Assembly (NCBI GenBank): GCA_032622095.1
Contig: CP136068.1
Span: forward strand, 156,639,151-156,703,150
Origin: Siphonodentalium dalli
Taxonomy: Eukaryota; Mollusca; Scaphopoda; Gadilida; Siphonodentaliidae
Length of the DNA stretch: 64,000 bases
Direction: 5' to 3'
Shown here: in pieces, positions 53,891-62,606 of the stretch
How the letters are laid out: every line of letters starts with the position of its first letter
Position numbering within the stretch: the first letter of the stretch is position 1
Notes under the pieces: generated by a model
Told to the model about the DNA's origin: nothing
What the model saw: only the letters and a program-made list of their open reading frames with translations
Databases searched by the model: none
Position numbers and translations under genes: made by a program

Positions 53891-53919
53891 AAAAAGAAAG
53901 AAAAAAGAAAGAATTATCT

Positions 53920-55783
53920 CCCGACTACGGCAATCTTGGTACCATATGACGATACCCCCGGCGTATAAAGAGTCAGCTTGTGCCTGAGGAGAAGAAGTCT
54001 GCCAACACCGATTTTTTCGTGACAAAATTTTCACTTTATCGACTTTTCTCTCACAATTTTTCGAAATTTTCGACCTTTTTTTTGCAATTCTTCCATTCTT
54101 TTTCGAATCTTTTCAATTCTTCGATATTCAATTACAATCTTTTCACACTAAACCGCTATTCGGCTCAACATGGATCTCATCGACGAAATCAAATCGCTTC
54201 GAGCCGATATGAAAGAATTGAGGAAAGGGAATTACACCCTAACACAAGAGTTACTCGCTATAGCTAAATCTAAGATAAAAACAAACAAACCCAAAACCAC
54301 TAAAATCACCAAAGCAGCAAACCACCCAACATCTTCAAAACCTCCGAAACCGACAGCCAAAACCTCTGCACCCAGCACCACCCAACAAACAACAACAAAC
54401 TCACCCACCAAACCACCTACCTCCTCGGAAAAAACATCAACCGCCGACAAGATCAAACCAGCAATCTTAGTTAAAGCAGACATACATAGAAATGACGATC
54501 CTGACATCTCGGATATTGCATGGTTCTCTCGCACAGAGGATCCAGTCACCCCCCTCAACACCCCCCCAAAGATACAAACATGCCATCTGATGATGAGGGG
54601 TTTGAGATAGTCACAAACAAAAAGAAACGCAATAGGGAAACGCCGAGCCCCTCTAGCTCTTCGTCATCAACACCAAGGGAGTGCAAACGTAGACTAAACC
54701 GTTCCATACCTCATCCAACCCCAACCCAAAAACAAACAGCCAAATCCGCCACTACAAACAACGCGCAAAACAACAACAAACGACCAGCCACCCTTTTTGT
54801 AGATAACCCAACTCAAAATATGCTCAACAACCCATGGGAACTCCACGGTATTCTAGGGTCAAAGTACCCTATTAAAACGCAGAAAACCAAACGATCTAAT
54901 CTACTAGTATACCCTTCTAACGAAGAAACTCGCCTCTTTCTCATAACAAAGGCCCATTTGGAAATCAAAGCGCTAAAACTATCAAACACAAGATTCAGAC
55001 CAACTAAGGGTCAATCTACCCCACTCAATGAGAACCTTTTCGTGGTTATATGCGGGGTCCACCCTAATATAACTGAGGGCCAAATAATTAATACCATCGG
55101 CTCAGAATTTGAAGCCAAACGACTTATATCATCAAAACACGGAGACCAACCTACTTTCAAAATGAAAGTTAAGTGCCCCACAAAACAAGCTAAAGATAAA
55201 ATTTTGAAGGGGATATACCTGGGCAGTAATAAATCCAAATCTTTAGTTCGAGACTACAAACCACAGGCCCACGTAACCCAATGTTTCAAATGCCAGTCGT
55301 TCCATCATACAGCTAAATTTTGCGACAATGAATTCGAAACTTGCAAACGGTGCGCAGGCCCTCACGACCATAAAGAATGTCCAATTGTAGAAGAAGATGC
55401 TAAATGCGCAAATTGTAAGGGGAACCATCCAACCACTTACAAGGGGTGCCCCAATTACATAGCGGCAGTTAAAAACGCGGAACACAAAAAATTATCATAT
55501 GCAACTATAACTCAAAAACCGGCCGAACCGTCAGACGCACTTAGATTGGCCAACACACTATATGCATGCCTTTTTGAATCGCACAAACTAAGGTACCAGA
55601 ACGCCGACCAAGCCGACCAAGCAGAAATCAAAATAATGCAAACAATTCAAAACAATGTGAACAAATATTACAAAACAGGTATAATGAAATTTCACGACAG
55701 GAACATAGCACAGCAAAGTAGAACTAAACACCCAATACCAGTAAACTATCACAACACCACACTTTCCACTTTTCTATCACATC
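53920..55783 (+). mobile_element. Gag-only non-LTR element G2
   Basis: The better-preserved copy of G1, beginning CCCGACTACGG after GAATTATCT and running into R copy 3 at CACATCAAAAGGGCTG. A TATAAAG-like word lies at about 53965. There is no RT or endonuclease frame. The 5' UTR is T-rich and contains repeated TTTTCGA/ATTCTTCC words. Confidence 0.6.
54170..54610 (+). CDS. G2 first ORF
   Basis: 146 codons, intact. It starts with a short amphipathic/coiled-coil segment (IKSLRADMKELRKGNYTLTQ), then a K/T/P/S-rich linker, then DISDIAWFSRTEDPVTP. The last 31 nt overlap the second ORF in another frame, close to C-rich runs (CCCCCC at about 54549 and 54561). It may be the N-terminal half of one gag made by frameshifting, or an ancestral fusion broken by an indel shared by both copies. 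Confidence 0.5.
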   Translation: MDLIDEIKSLRADMKELRKGNYTLTQELLAIAKSKIKTNKPKTTKITKAANHPTSSKPPKPTAKTSAPSTTQQTTTNSPTKPPTSSEKTSTADKIKPAILVKADIHRNDDPDISDIAWFSRTEDPVTPLNTPPKIQTCHLMMRGLR

Positions 55784-55794
55784 AAAAGGGCTGA
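54580..55794 (+). CDS. G2 gag-like protein with three zinc knuckles
   Basis: 404 codons from ATG 54580 (MPSDDEGFEIVTNKKKR). Basic, S/T/N-rich N terminus, the PRE_C2HC-like central region, then three knuckles between 55282 and 55447 (CFKC..., CKRC..., CANC...). It ends inside the first bases of R copy 3 (stop TGA in GGGCTGATAAGG). Jockey/I-group ORF1 type by motif. No RT partner in the window, so mobilisation in trans is likely if it is active. Confidence 0.65.
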   Translation: MPSDDEGFEIVTNKKKRNRETPSPSSSSSSTPRECKRRLNRSIPHPTPTQKQTAKSATTNNAQNNNKRPATLFVDNPTQNMLNNPWELHGILGSKYPIKTQKTKRSNLLVYPSNEETRLFLITKAHLEIKALKLSNTRFRPTKGQSTPLNENLFVVICGVHPNITEGQIINTIGSEFEAKRLISSKHGDQPTFKMKVKCPTKQAKDKILKGIYLGSNKSKSLVRDYKPQAHVTQCFKCQSFHHTAKFCDNEFETCKRCAGPHDHKECPIVEEDAKCANCKGNHPTTYKGCPNYIAAVKNAEHKKLSYATITQKPAEPSDALRLANTLYACLFESHKLRYQNADQADQAEIKIMQTIQNNVNKYYKTGIMKFHDRNIAQQSRTKHPIPVNYHNTTLSTFLSHQKG

Positions 55795-56890
55795 TAAGGT
55801 TTGAGTGACTTATATTGAATTCATATACCAACAACTAGATATTCAGGTAAGGCAAAGGTTGGTTAAAGGTGAACTCAAAAGTTGGATCAGCATTATGCGC
55901 ATTTCAAATTACTTATGTGACACGCATGGGGAGGGGTCAACATCTACATCCCTCAGGCCAGACAACCAATACAAGTCAACTGAATGAGTGTTCTTTCTCA
56001 ACAGTTTACCGACAAACGGTATACTTCGTTCCGGCTCCGATTCCGGCATAACATCTTTTCGATCAAACACGGAGTACAAATATATCTGACAAAATACATC
56101 TAAACAGTGAATTAATCGGGTAACAATCATTGATACCTTTTGGTATCGTATCCTCGTTATCAAATTCACCTTTCAGAATATTTGTACGGCCTTAATGATT
56201 AAAAGAACATTAAACTAACTTGTGTTTACTACGGCGAAAATAGGTGTCCACGGAAGCAACGTAATTAATTCGTTGCGCGATTCACCTTGCGAAATAAGCT
56301 ATCAAACCATGCCCGAATAACCTTGTCAGGGGCAATTCCAAACATCTGGGCTTATTTCACCCATCTATGCGTGTCAGCAGTACACATTCCTCCTATTTTC
56401 GATTCAGACAACTTCTCAAATACGTACACGGAAGTACACCAAAATAGAAACAACTAGGTCACAAAAGTAAATATTAAACCATTAAACCATTCAGATTAGT
56501 ACAAGCTCCTTATTGTTTCATGCTCTTAATGTATAATTCCTCCTACTCTGATTAGCCCTACATGGTGAGGGGAAAGAACAGTCTGAATATTTCAACTGCA
56601 TGTATTATATATCTAACGTGTCATCCCATACTGAAATCCGTACATTAACCAATGGATAACTCAGAATGAACCAAATCTAATCTATCGAAACATGTCTCAA
56701 CCTCTGCATCTGTACATAGTAATTATAAGTAAATAGATTCTAATATAATATTTAGATGTCCTGGATTGACTCATGTGGGTAGTGATATGATGCATCTACA
56801 TCAGGTCGCAGCATGAGAAGGAACATGGTATTACATGACCAATTATATCATTGCAACATGAAAATATACTGTGAACTGTGACATGCCCAC
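55784..56890. repeat. R repeat, copy 3
   Basis: 1107 bp, near-identical to copies 1 and 2, ending at the same GCCCAC. The 5' UTR of E8 follows at once. Its first 11 bases overlap the end of the G2 ORF. Confidence 0.75.
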
Positions 56891-57010
56891 GGGGTGTTTG
56901 TTTTGTTTCGTGCTACGGATTCGTCGAGGATTCCGACCTGGATTCGTGTGATTCTGTTTTGTTCGTTCTTTACCAGATAAGTGTATCATGTATTTCTTTT
57001 TTGTTCTGTG

Positions 57011-58255
57011 ATGAATAACGTCACTCAAGATGGCCGTGTGGCCGGGGTCAGGCTCCAGCCCCCCGACCCACCTCTTATCCGTATTACGCCTACCCAACTT
57101 AAAGAGCTCACTGCTATGGATCCGCGAGATCCCTACAACGTTTGTTATTCTGGTGACGCCCTGTTTCCGGACGTCAAAGCTGAACTTCTCGCCTGTACGG
57201 CCAGTGTTGGGGTCAGGGGGCCGAACCCCGGTAGACTGACCCCTGAGATCTTGGCAGGAAAAGTTTTAAGTGCAATGCCGGATGCCTCCCTCTTCTCAAT
57301 TTATCGAGGGCAGAATGTCAGAGACTGGAACTTAGTGTTCGAGTCGGCGGTTCAGCGTTACTACAGTCTCCAAGAGTCTCGCCCTTTCGACGATGAACTA
57401 TATATTGGCCAGACGGGGCTGACAAAACGTCCCCGGACGGTCAGAGTGAACTGGGTCCCGTACCACGTACCTCACCTGGCGGTGGTGTCCCGCCTCACGG
57501 AGTACGGTTCAGTGACTTACATCGAATACGACACTTTTTCGAAAGGCGACCTCATTATCGCTACTGGGAAGCGGTTAGTAAAAATGGACATGTCCGTCGA
57601 GGACTTTCGCGAGTTTCCTGACTTTCTTCTTATTGACGGCCATAAGTGCCTAGTCACCGTAGTGGGCAGGCCGCCCATTTGCCTTCGCTGTATGGAGAGA
57701 GGGCACGTTCGGGCTCAGTGCCCTCAGGGAGCACCCGGTTCCTACGCCCAGGCGGCCGCTCGTGTTACCGCTTCAAACGACCGGCGTGGCACGCGGAGTT
57801 CTCGTTCCAAAGATTCCCCCGGAGATATTTCACCCGTTAATACCACGAAGGACGCGGGACCGCGTATTCAGGAGGTAAATGGATCTGCTCCCCTGGGGGA
57901 GGACGCTGTGTCCCCCACCCCGGAGGTCGGGATTCCTTCTAGCGTGAATGTTTTGGATGTGAAAGTGACCCCCCCTGTGAGCATGGCAGAGCAGATGGAC
58001 TCTGGCGCTCCCACGGGGGGCGAGTGTTCGGGTATTTCAGTTATTCCGGAGACTCCTGCATCTCCCGAGGGGATGGACTCGGCCCCTTCCACGGCTACAC
58101 GGAAGCGGGCACACGACGGAGAGGGGGACGACGACACGGGCCGCCGTAAGGTCATTCCCGTCCTCGCGGAGATCCTCTCAAGACAGTTCCGACGTGGAAT
58201 CCGAAGTCGATGTGAAAGGGTCGGATGTCGACCCCGGTTAACTTTGCATATGTGA
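57011..58255 (+). CDS. E8 ORF1, nucleic-acid-binding protein (C-terminal frameshift)
   Basis: 414 codons from ATG 57011 (MNNVTQDGRVAGVRL). N-terminal domain (GPNPGRLTPE, RTVRVNWVPYH), CCHC knuckle CLRCMERGHVRAQC, disordered region, acidic tail. One extra A near 58175 (CTCTCAAGACAG) replaces the last 20 or so acidic residues with a basic, unrelated end; the native stop would be at 58239-58241. The seven-C run at 57969-57975 is in frame here, unlike in E1. It would bind LINE RNA in the cytoplasm. Confidence 0.8.
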   Translation: MNNVTQDGRVAGVRLQPPDPPLIRITPTQLKELTAMDPRDPYNVCYSGDALFPDVKAELLACTASVGVRGPNPGRLTPEILAGKVLSAMPDASLFSIYRGQNVRDWNLVFESAVQRYYSLQESRPFDDELYIGQTGLTKRPRTVRVNWVPYHVPHLAVVSRLTEYGSVTYIEYDTFSKGDLIIATGKRLVKMDMSVEDFREFPDFLLIDGHKCLVTVVGRPPICLRCMERGHVRAQCPQGAPGSYAQAAARVTASNDRRGTRSSRSKDSPGDISPVNTTKDAGPRIQEVNGSAPLGEDAVSPTPEVGIPSSVNVLDVKVTPPVSMAEQMDSGAPTGGECSGISVIPETPASPEGMDSAPSTATRKRAHDGEGDDDTGRRKVIPVLAEILSRQFRRGIRSRCERVGCRPRLTLHM

Positions 58256-58574
58256 CCTATTATGTACTTTACAAAATTAATTCCGACCTGGACATGTCTC
58301 CGATTATCCTATATTCTTCCTTTCCGGCAAGCGACCCTGGCTACGACCCTGGACTACGAGATTGCCCATTTCTTCCAACCAAAGCTTGACACGCAGTGTC
58401 CAGCTGCGGAGTAGTGTTTCGTCTTGTATTTTTAGATTTCCTTTCATTGACATGGCTTCATCGCCGCCCGCGCTGGTCGCGGTCTGCTTTGAGGTCATTT
58501 CAATTATCCATTCTTTGTTGTGTTTTGTATAGAATTATGTGCGTTCGTTCAGTTTTTCCCCTCCCACACCTTTC

Positions 58575-61500
58575 ATGGACGGGTTGTTTATAGCTTCCTT
58601 GAATGCTCGAGGACTGAGGAATGCTCAAGGACTGAGAAATGCTCAGACGATGCAGGCGTTGAAATACCTTTTCTCGGTTGATAGAGTTGACATACTTTTC
58701 CTTCAGGAGACGTATGTCGACGACTATCAACTGGGCGACCAGCTGGCTGTAGATTTGGGATGTAGGGGTTATTGGGCCACAGGCTCCAATCACTCCTGTG
58801 GGACAGCAGTCTTGGTCAAACATTCGTTGAATTTCACTGTTCACCGCTCTTTTTCTGAGCTGGATGGGCGTTTCGTGGGTGTCGATGGCGACATCTCCGG
58901 AATTCCCCTCCGGCTAATTTCCTTTTACGGGCCTCAGCACAACGACCCGAATAAAAACCTGGTTTATCAAACTTTACTGCCCCATTTCAACACTAGTCGG
59001 GCCATCATTTTAGGTGGTGATTTCAATTTCATCCTCAATACATCCCTTGACAAGATCGGTGGGGATTCCCGCCCCTCCCCTTTTGCCAAGGAATGGATTC
59101 GCACTATGGGTACGTATGGGCTGGTCATCGTATACCGCTCTTTACACCCTCGACAAGTTCAAACCACCTGCCATTCTGGTGATATCCACTCCCGATTGGA
59201 TCGGTTCTACATTTCGAAATCCCTCATGTCATCCCCTCCCCAATTTTCACAACAAACGTTTCCTTACTCCGATCACGACACGATCGCCATTCATTTCCAA
59301 AATTCCCCTGATATTTCCTTAGGGCCTGGGTATTGGAAGGTTAACAGTGCTTTATTCTCGGATTTTGAGTTCAGGGATTCCTTTACGGAATTTTGGCTTG
59401 ATTCTACTTCTTCCGTGCACGATGACGAAATCACGCCGGAATGGTGGGATCAACTTAAAGATTCCATAAAGAGCTTCCTACAAGATTACTCTCGTACTAA
59501 AGCTTCGTCTGAACGTATTCAACTTCGTCGTATGGAGAGACAATATCATGCCCTTTTACGTGCTGAACGTTTCTCCCCCGGTACATACACTGATCAAATT
59601 GTTCCCTTAAAGGCAAGCATTCAAAATCGCCTGATCAATGCCACTCAAGGGGCCTACATTCGGTCCCGGTCTAAAATTCTCAATTCCAACGACGTTTCGT
59701 CGGATTACATTCGTTCGTTGGAATACACTCGCAGTTCAAGGAAATTAATTACCTCTGCTGTCTATGACGGGATCGCACATACATCCCAAGACGGCATTAT
59801 GACCGCTTTTCGAGATTTTTGGTCCTCTCTTTTCACTCGGGGCGTAACTGACCCCGAAGTCCGTCCCACATTTCTACAAGATCTACCACAGGTTCCCACT
59901 TCTGACGTCACCTTATGTGACAGCCCATTAACTGCCCTGGAATTAACTGATGCCATTAAAGGTATGTCCAGTGGCCGGGCACCCGGATTAGATGGGTTGG
60001 GTGTGGAATTTTATTCCACATTCTCCCTGCTGGTCACCCCCATCCTTTTAGTCCTTTACAACAAATGTCTTTCCCATACATTACCCCTTTCTCAACGGAC
60101 GTCCCTTATTACTCTCCTACCCAAAGATTTGGACCACCCAGAGGTCCCCTCCAATTACCGCCCCATTAGTTTATTAAACGTGGATTATAAAATACTTTCT
60201 AAAACATTATGCAACCGCCTGAAGGTTGTTATTCATAACGTCATTTCTGGCGATCAAACATGCGGTGTGCCAGGCCGCACCATTTTGGACAATTGCCACC
60301 TCATGCGTAACATTCAAGACTATTGCGCTCATAAAAATATCCCCTGTGCGTTTTTAAGTCTCGATCAACAAAAAGCGTTTGATCGAGTTGACCATGAATA
60401 TTTATTCCACGTCCTTTCAGCTTTTGGGTTCGGCCCCACTTTTATTTCGTGGGTTCGCCTCCTTTATACGGACATATTTTCCAGTGTATATATCAATCAG
60501 CACATTTACACCCCCTTCCCCGTCACTCGCTCAGTTCGACAAGGCTGTAGCTTATCTCCCCTTTTATATATTCTTTGCCTGGAGCCCCTTTTAATCAATA
60601 TTCGCTCAGCTCCGAACGTCCCCGGTCTTATGGTACCGGGAGCGCCCACGCCCTTCAAACTAACGGCATATGCCGACGACGTCACCCTTTTCGTGACGAC
60701 GGACGCCTCTATTACCGCTGCCCTGTCCATTATTGATACATTCGGGCGCGTCTCCGGCTCCAAGTTAAATTTGAACAAATCCGTCGGTCTCTTTTTGGGC
60801 TCATGGAGCCGACGTACCGACAGCCCCAGTGGCCTAAAGTGGGTCAAATCACACAAAATCCTCGGTATCCAATTTGGATCTCAGGTCACCACTGACGACC
60901 ATTTTCACAATTTGTTTCAAAATTTTTCGAAATCCCTCCAATTTGGCAGGTTTGCCCACCTCCCCTCATTCACCAGAGCTTCTTATCTTAATGTTTACGC
61001 CTTAAGCAAGCTCTGGTATTATTCATCAATTATCCCCATGACCCCTCATTATATTACGCTCGTCCAACGAGCGTCCTTCCAGTTTTTCTGGGCCACCAAA
61101 TCGGAACCCCTCCCCCGCAGTCTCATGTACGCCCCCAAAAAATTAGGGGGCGCTGATATTGTCCATCTACCGACTAAGTTTCATTCTTATTATCTCCGTC
61201 ATGTTCAGAGGTTGCTTACCAGCCCAGATGTGCGATGGTCTGTGTTTGCCATTTACTGGATCGGTCTTTCAATTCGCCAGTACCAACCCCTTTTCGCTTC
61301 CAACAACACGGCTCATTGTGACCCCCAACATATTCCCTTATTCTACCGCCGGTGTTTGGCGTCCATCAAACACTTTGAAAAACACTCCCCCACCCTCCCG
61401 CTGGCACAACTTACTTCCAAAGAGTTTTACACTCTACTTTTACCTGCAGTCCTTTCCTCCCCTAAACTCCGTTGGTTTTACCCCAAATTGCCCCTTCATA

Positions 61501-62084
61501 TTGTTTGGGCCAATTTACACAACTCGGCCATTGATCCCCAGATTCGAGGGATTCTTTATCGATTAATATATGGAGTCCTCCCGACCCGGGACAGATTGGC
61601 CAAATTTTACGGACCCCGGGGCCACAAAAATTGTCCCCTTTGTAATTCCCTTCCCGAAACGGTACTGCATCTGTTTGTCGATTGCTCCGTCGTCCAGCCT
61701 TTATGGCATCTAGTCCGTGATTGGATTACCCCCCTTGCATTACACGAAAATTTCCGCACCCATCTTGGATTCATTCGCTTCCTTCTGGTCCGCGCTGACA
61801 ATCCCAATAATCGGGCTTTAGCCCTCATTCTCATTTCGGAAGCCGTGGCAACCATTTGGTTTTTCCGTAACCGCATTCACCATGCGCCAAAATGTATGAA
61901 CCCCCACCCCACGGCTTCACAACCTGATCACGTCCCTATTTTAGCATTCCTTTCTCGAATTCGCACTCGCGTGCTCCTCGATCATCACCGACTGCCCCTA
62001 CATGAATTTGAAAATCTGTGGTTACAGACCACAGACATTTGCCAACTGAACGATAGCGATGATTCTATTCATTTCACCTTTTAG
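58575..62084 (+). CDS. E8 ORF2: intact endonuclease/reverse transcriptase
   Basis: About 1169 codons without a stop from the ATG of MDGLFIASLNARGL; an upstream in-frame extension lacks an ATG. APE endonuclease with LQETYV, SFYGPQ, GGDFNF, SRLDRF and SDHD; RT with LDQQKAFDRVDH, RQGCSLSPL, AYADDVTLF; C-terminal CPLCNSLPETVLHLFVDC. Two oddities: an 18-bp tandem duplication repeats GLRNAQ near residue 15, and the conserved LVDVYR of other copies reads LVIVYR, losing an acidic residue in the endonuclease. It acts by nicking target DNA and priming cDNA synthesis there. Confidence 0.9.
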   Translation: MDGLFIASLNARGLRNAQGLRNAQTMQALKYLFSVDRVDILFLQETYVDDYQLGDQLAVDLGCRGYWATGSNHSCGTAVLVKHSLNFTVHRSFSELDGRFVGVDGDISGIPLRLISFYGPQHNDPNKNLVYQTLLPHFNTSRAIILGGDFNFILNTSLDKIGGDSRPSPFAKEWIRTMGTYGLVIVYRSLHPRQVQTTCHSGDIHSRLDRFYISKSLMSSPPQFSQQTFPYSDHDTIAIHFQNSPDISLGPGYWKVNSALFSDFEFRDSFTEFWLDSTSSVHDDEITPEWWDQLKDSIKSFLQDYSRTKASSERIQLRRMERQYHALLRAERFSPGTYTDQIVPLKASIQNRLINATQGAYIRSRSKILNSNDVSSDYIRSLEYTRSSRKLITSAVYDGIAHTSQDGIMTAFRDFWSSLFTRGVTDPEVRPTFLQDLPQVPTSDVTLCDSPLTALELTDAIKGMSSGRAPGLDGLGVEFYSTFSLLVTPILLVLYNKCLSHTLPLSQRTSLITLLPKDLDHPEVPSNYRPISLLNVDYKILSKTLCNRLKVVIHNVISGDQTCGVPGRTILDNCHLMRNIQDYCAHKNIPCAFLSLDQQKAFDRVDHEYLFHVLSAFGFGPTFISWVRLLYTDIFSSVYINQHIYTPFPVTRSVRQGCSLSPLLYILCLEPLLINIRSAPNVPGLMVPGAPTPFKLTAYADDVTLFVTTDASITAALSIIDTFGRVSGSKLNLNKSVGLFLGSWSRRTDSPSGLKWVKSHKILGIQFGSQVTTDDHFHNLFQNFSKSLQFGRFAHLPSFTRASYLNVYALSKLWYYSSIIPMTPHYITLVQRASFQFFWATKSEPLPRSLMYAPKKLGGADIVHLPTKFHSYYLRHVQRLLTSPDVRWSVFAIYWIGLSIRQYQPLFASNNTAHCDPQHIPLFYRRCLASIKHFEKHSPTLPLAQLTSKEFYTLLLPAVLSSPKLRWFYPKLPLHIVWANLHNSAIDPQIRGILYRLIYGVLPTRDRLAKFYGPRGHKNCPLCNSLPETVLHLFVDCSVVQPLWHLVRDWITPLALHENFRTHLGFIRFLLVRADNPNNRALALILISEAVATIWFFRNRIHHAPKCMNPHPTASQPDHVPILAFLSRIRTRVLLDHHRLPLHEFENLWLQTTDICQLNDSDDSIHFTF

Positions 62085-62606
62085 GTTCCATTCGCTTGTT
62101 TCATCGACGTCATTTAATTTCAATCGCTTTGCGCCCCTTCAATAATTTATTTATCCATACACTTTTAACTGTTTTTATCGCTTGGTACCTTCTGTGGCTG
62201 GTCCACATATACCTCGCTTTTACCCTTTCCTTTATTTTCGTCTTTGGTTAAATGTTTCTCGTTCTGTTTTTCGAACTTTCCCGTAGAGTTACCCCTCCTG
62301 AGTCGCAGGGCACGAAATGTCTCTGGGGCGCAGGGCGGGTAACTCTACCCTGTGTTTTGTCCTCCTCTTCGTGGGAGTTGGGTGGGTCGGAATTCCCCCC
62401 AACTCGTCTTTTGGTTTTAAACCCCCGCTCCATACCTGTGATACAGCAGACTCGTCTGTTTTTTAATCGGGGCGGGGGCACGTACGGTGCTGGCAGTTAG
62501 CCAGCCTTATATTTGTTTACTTTTGTACCGTATTAACCTGTTTCTGACTTTATGTCAGCGTTTTCTTTTGTATTATGTATACTCTTTTCTGAATAAAATA
62601 AAAAAA
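62085..62606 (+). other. E8 3' UTR and tail
   Basis: Hairpin 1 pairs 62283-62294 with 62337-62348 perfectly. Hairpin 2 (CCCCCGCTCC with GGGGCGGGGG) has one change, and the GCTGGC-AGTTA-GCCAGC hairpin is intact. The tail is GAATAAAATAAAAAAA. Confidence 0.65.

Larger units (their letters stand above)
52033..53910 (+). mobile_element. LINE E7 (family A, truncated at both ends)
   Basis: Same 5' breakpoint (GATCCTGTGTATTCGG) and 3' breakpoint (TTTTAGGTG plus A-rich tail) as E2, hence a duplicate of that insertion. Followed by GAATTATCT and G2. Confidence 0.75.
56891..62606 (+). mobile_element. LINE E8 (family A, full length, best preserved)
   Basis: Has a 120-bp 5' UTR starting GGGGTGTTTGTTTTG, ORF1, a 330-bp spacer with the CCGCG/CGCGG hairpin (about 58467), ORF2, the three-hairpin 3' UTR and a short A-rich tail. 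ORF2 is intact; ORF1 has one late frameshift. The nearest thing to a potentially active LINE in the window. E9 starts directly after it. Confidence 0.85.
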
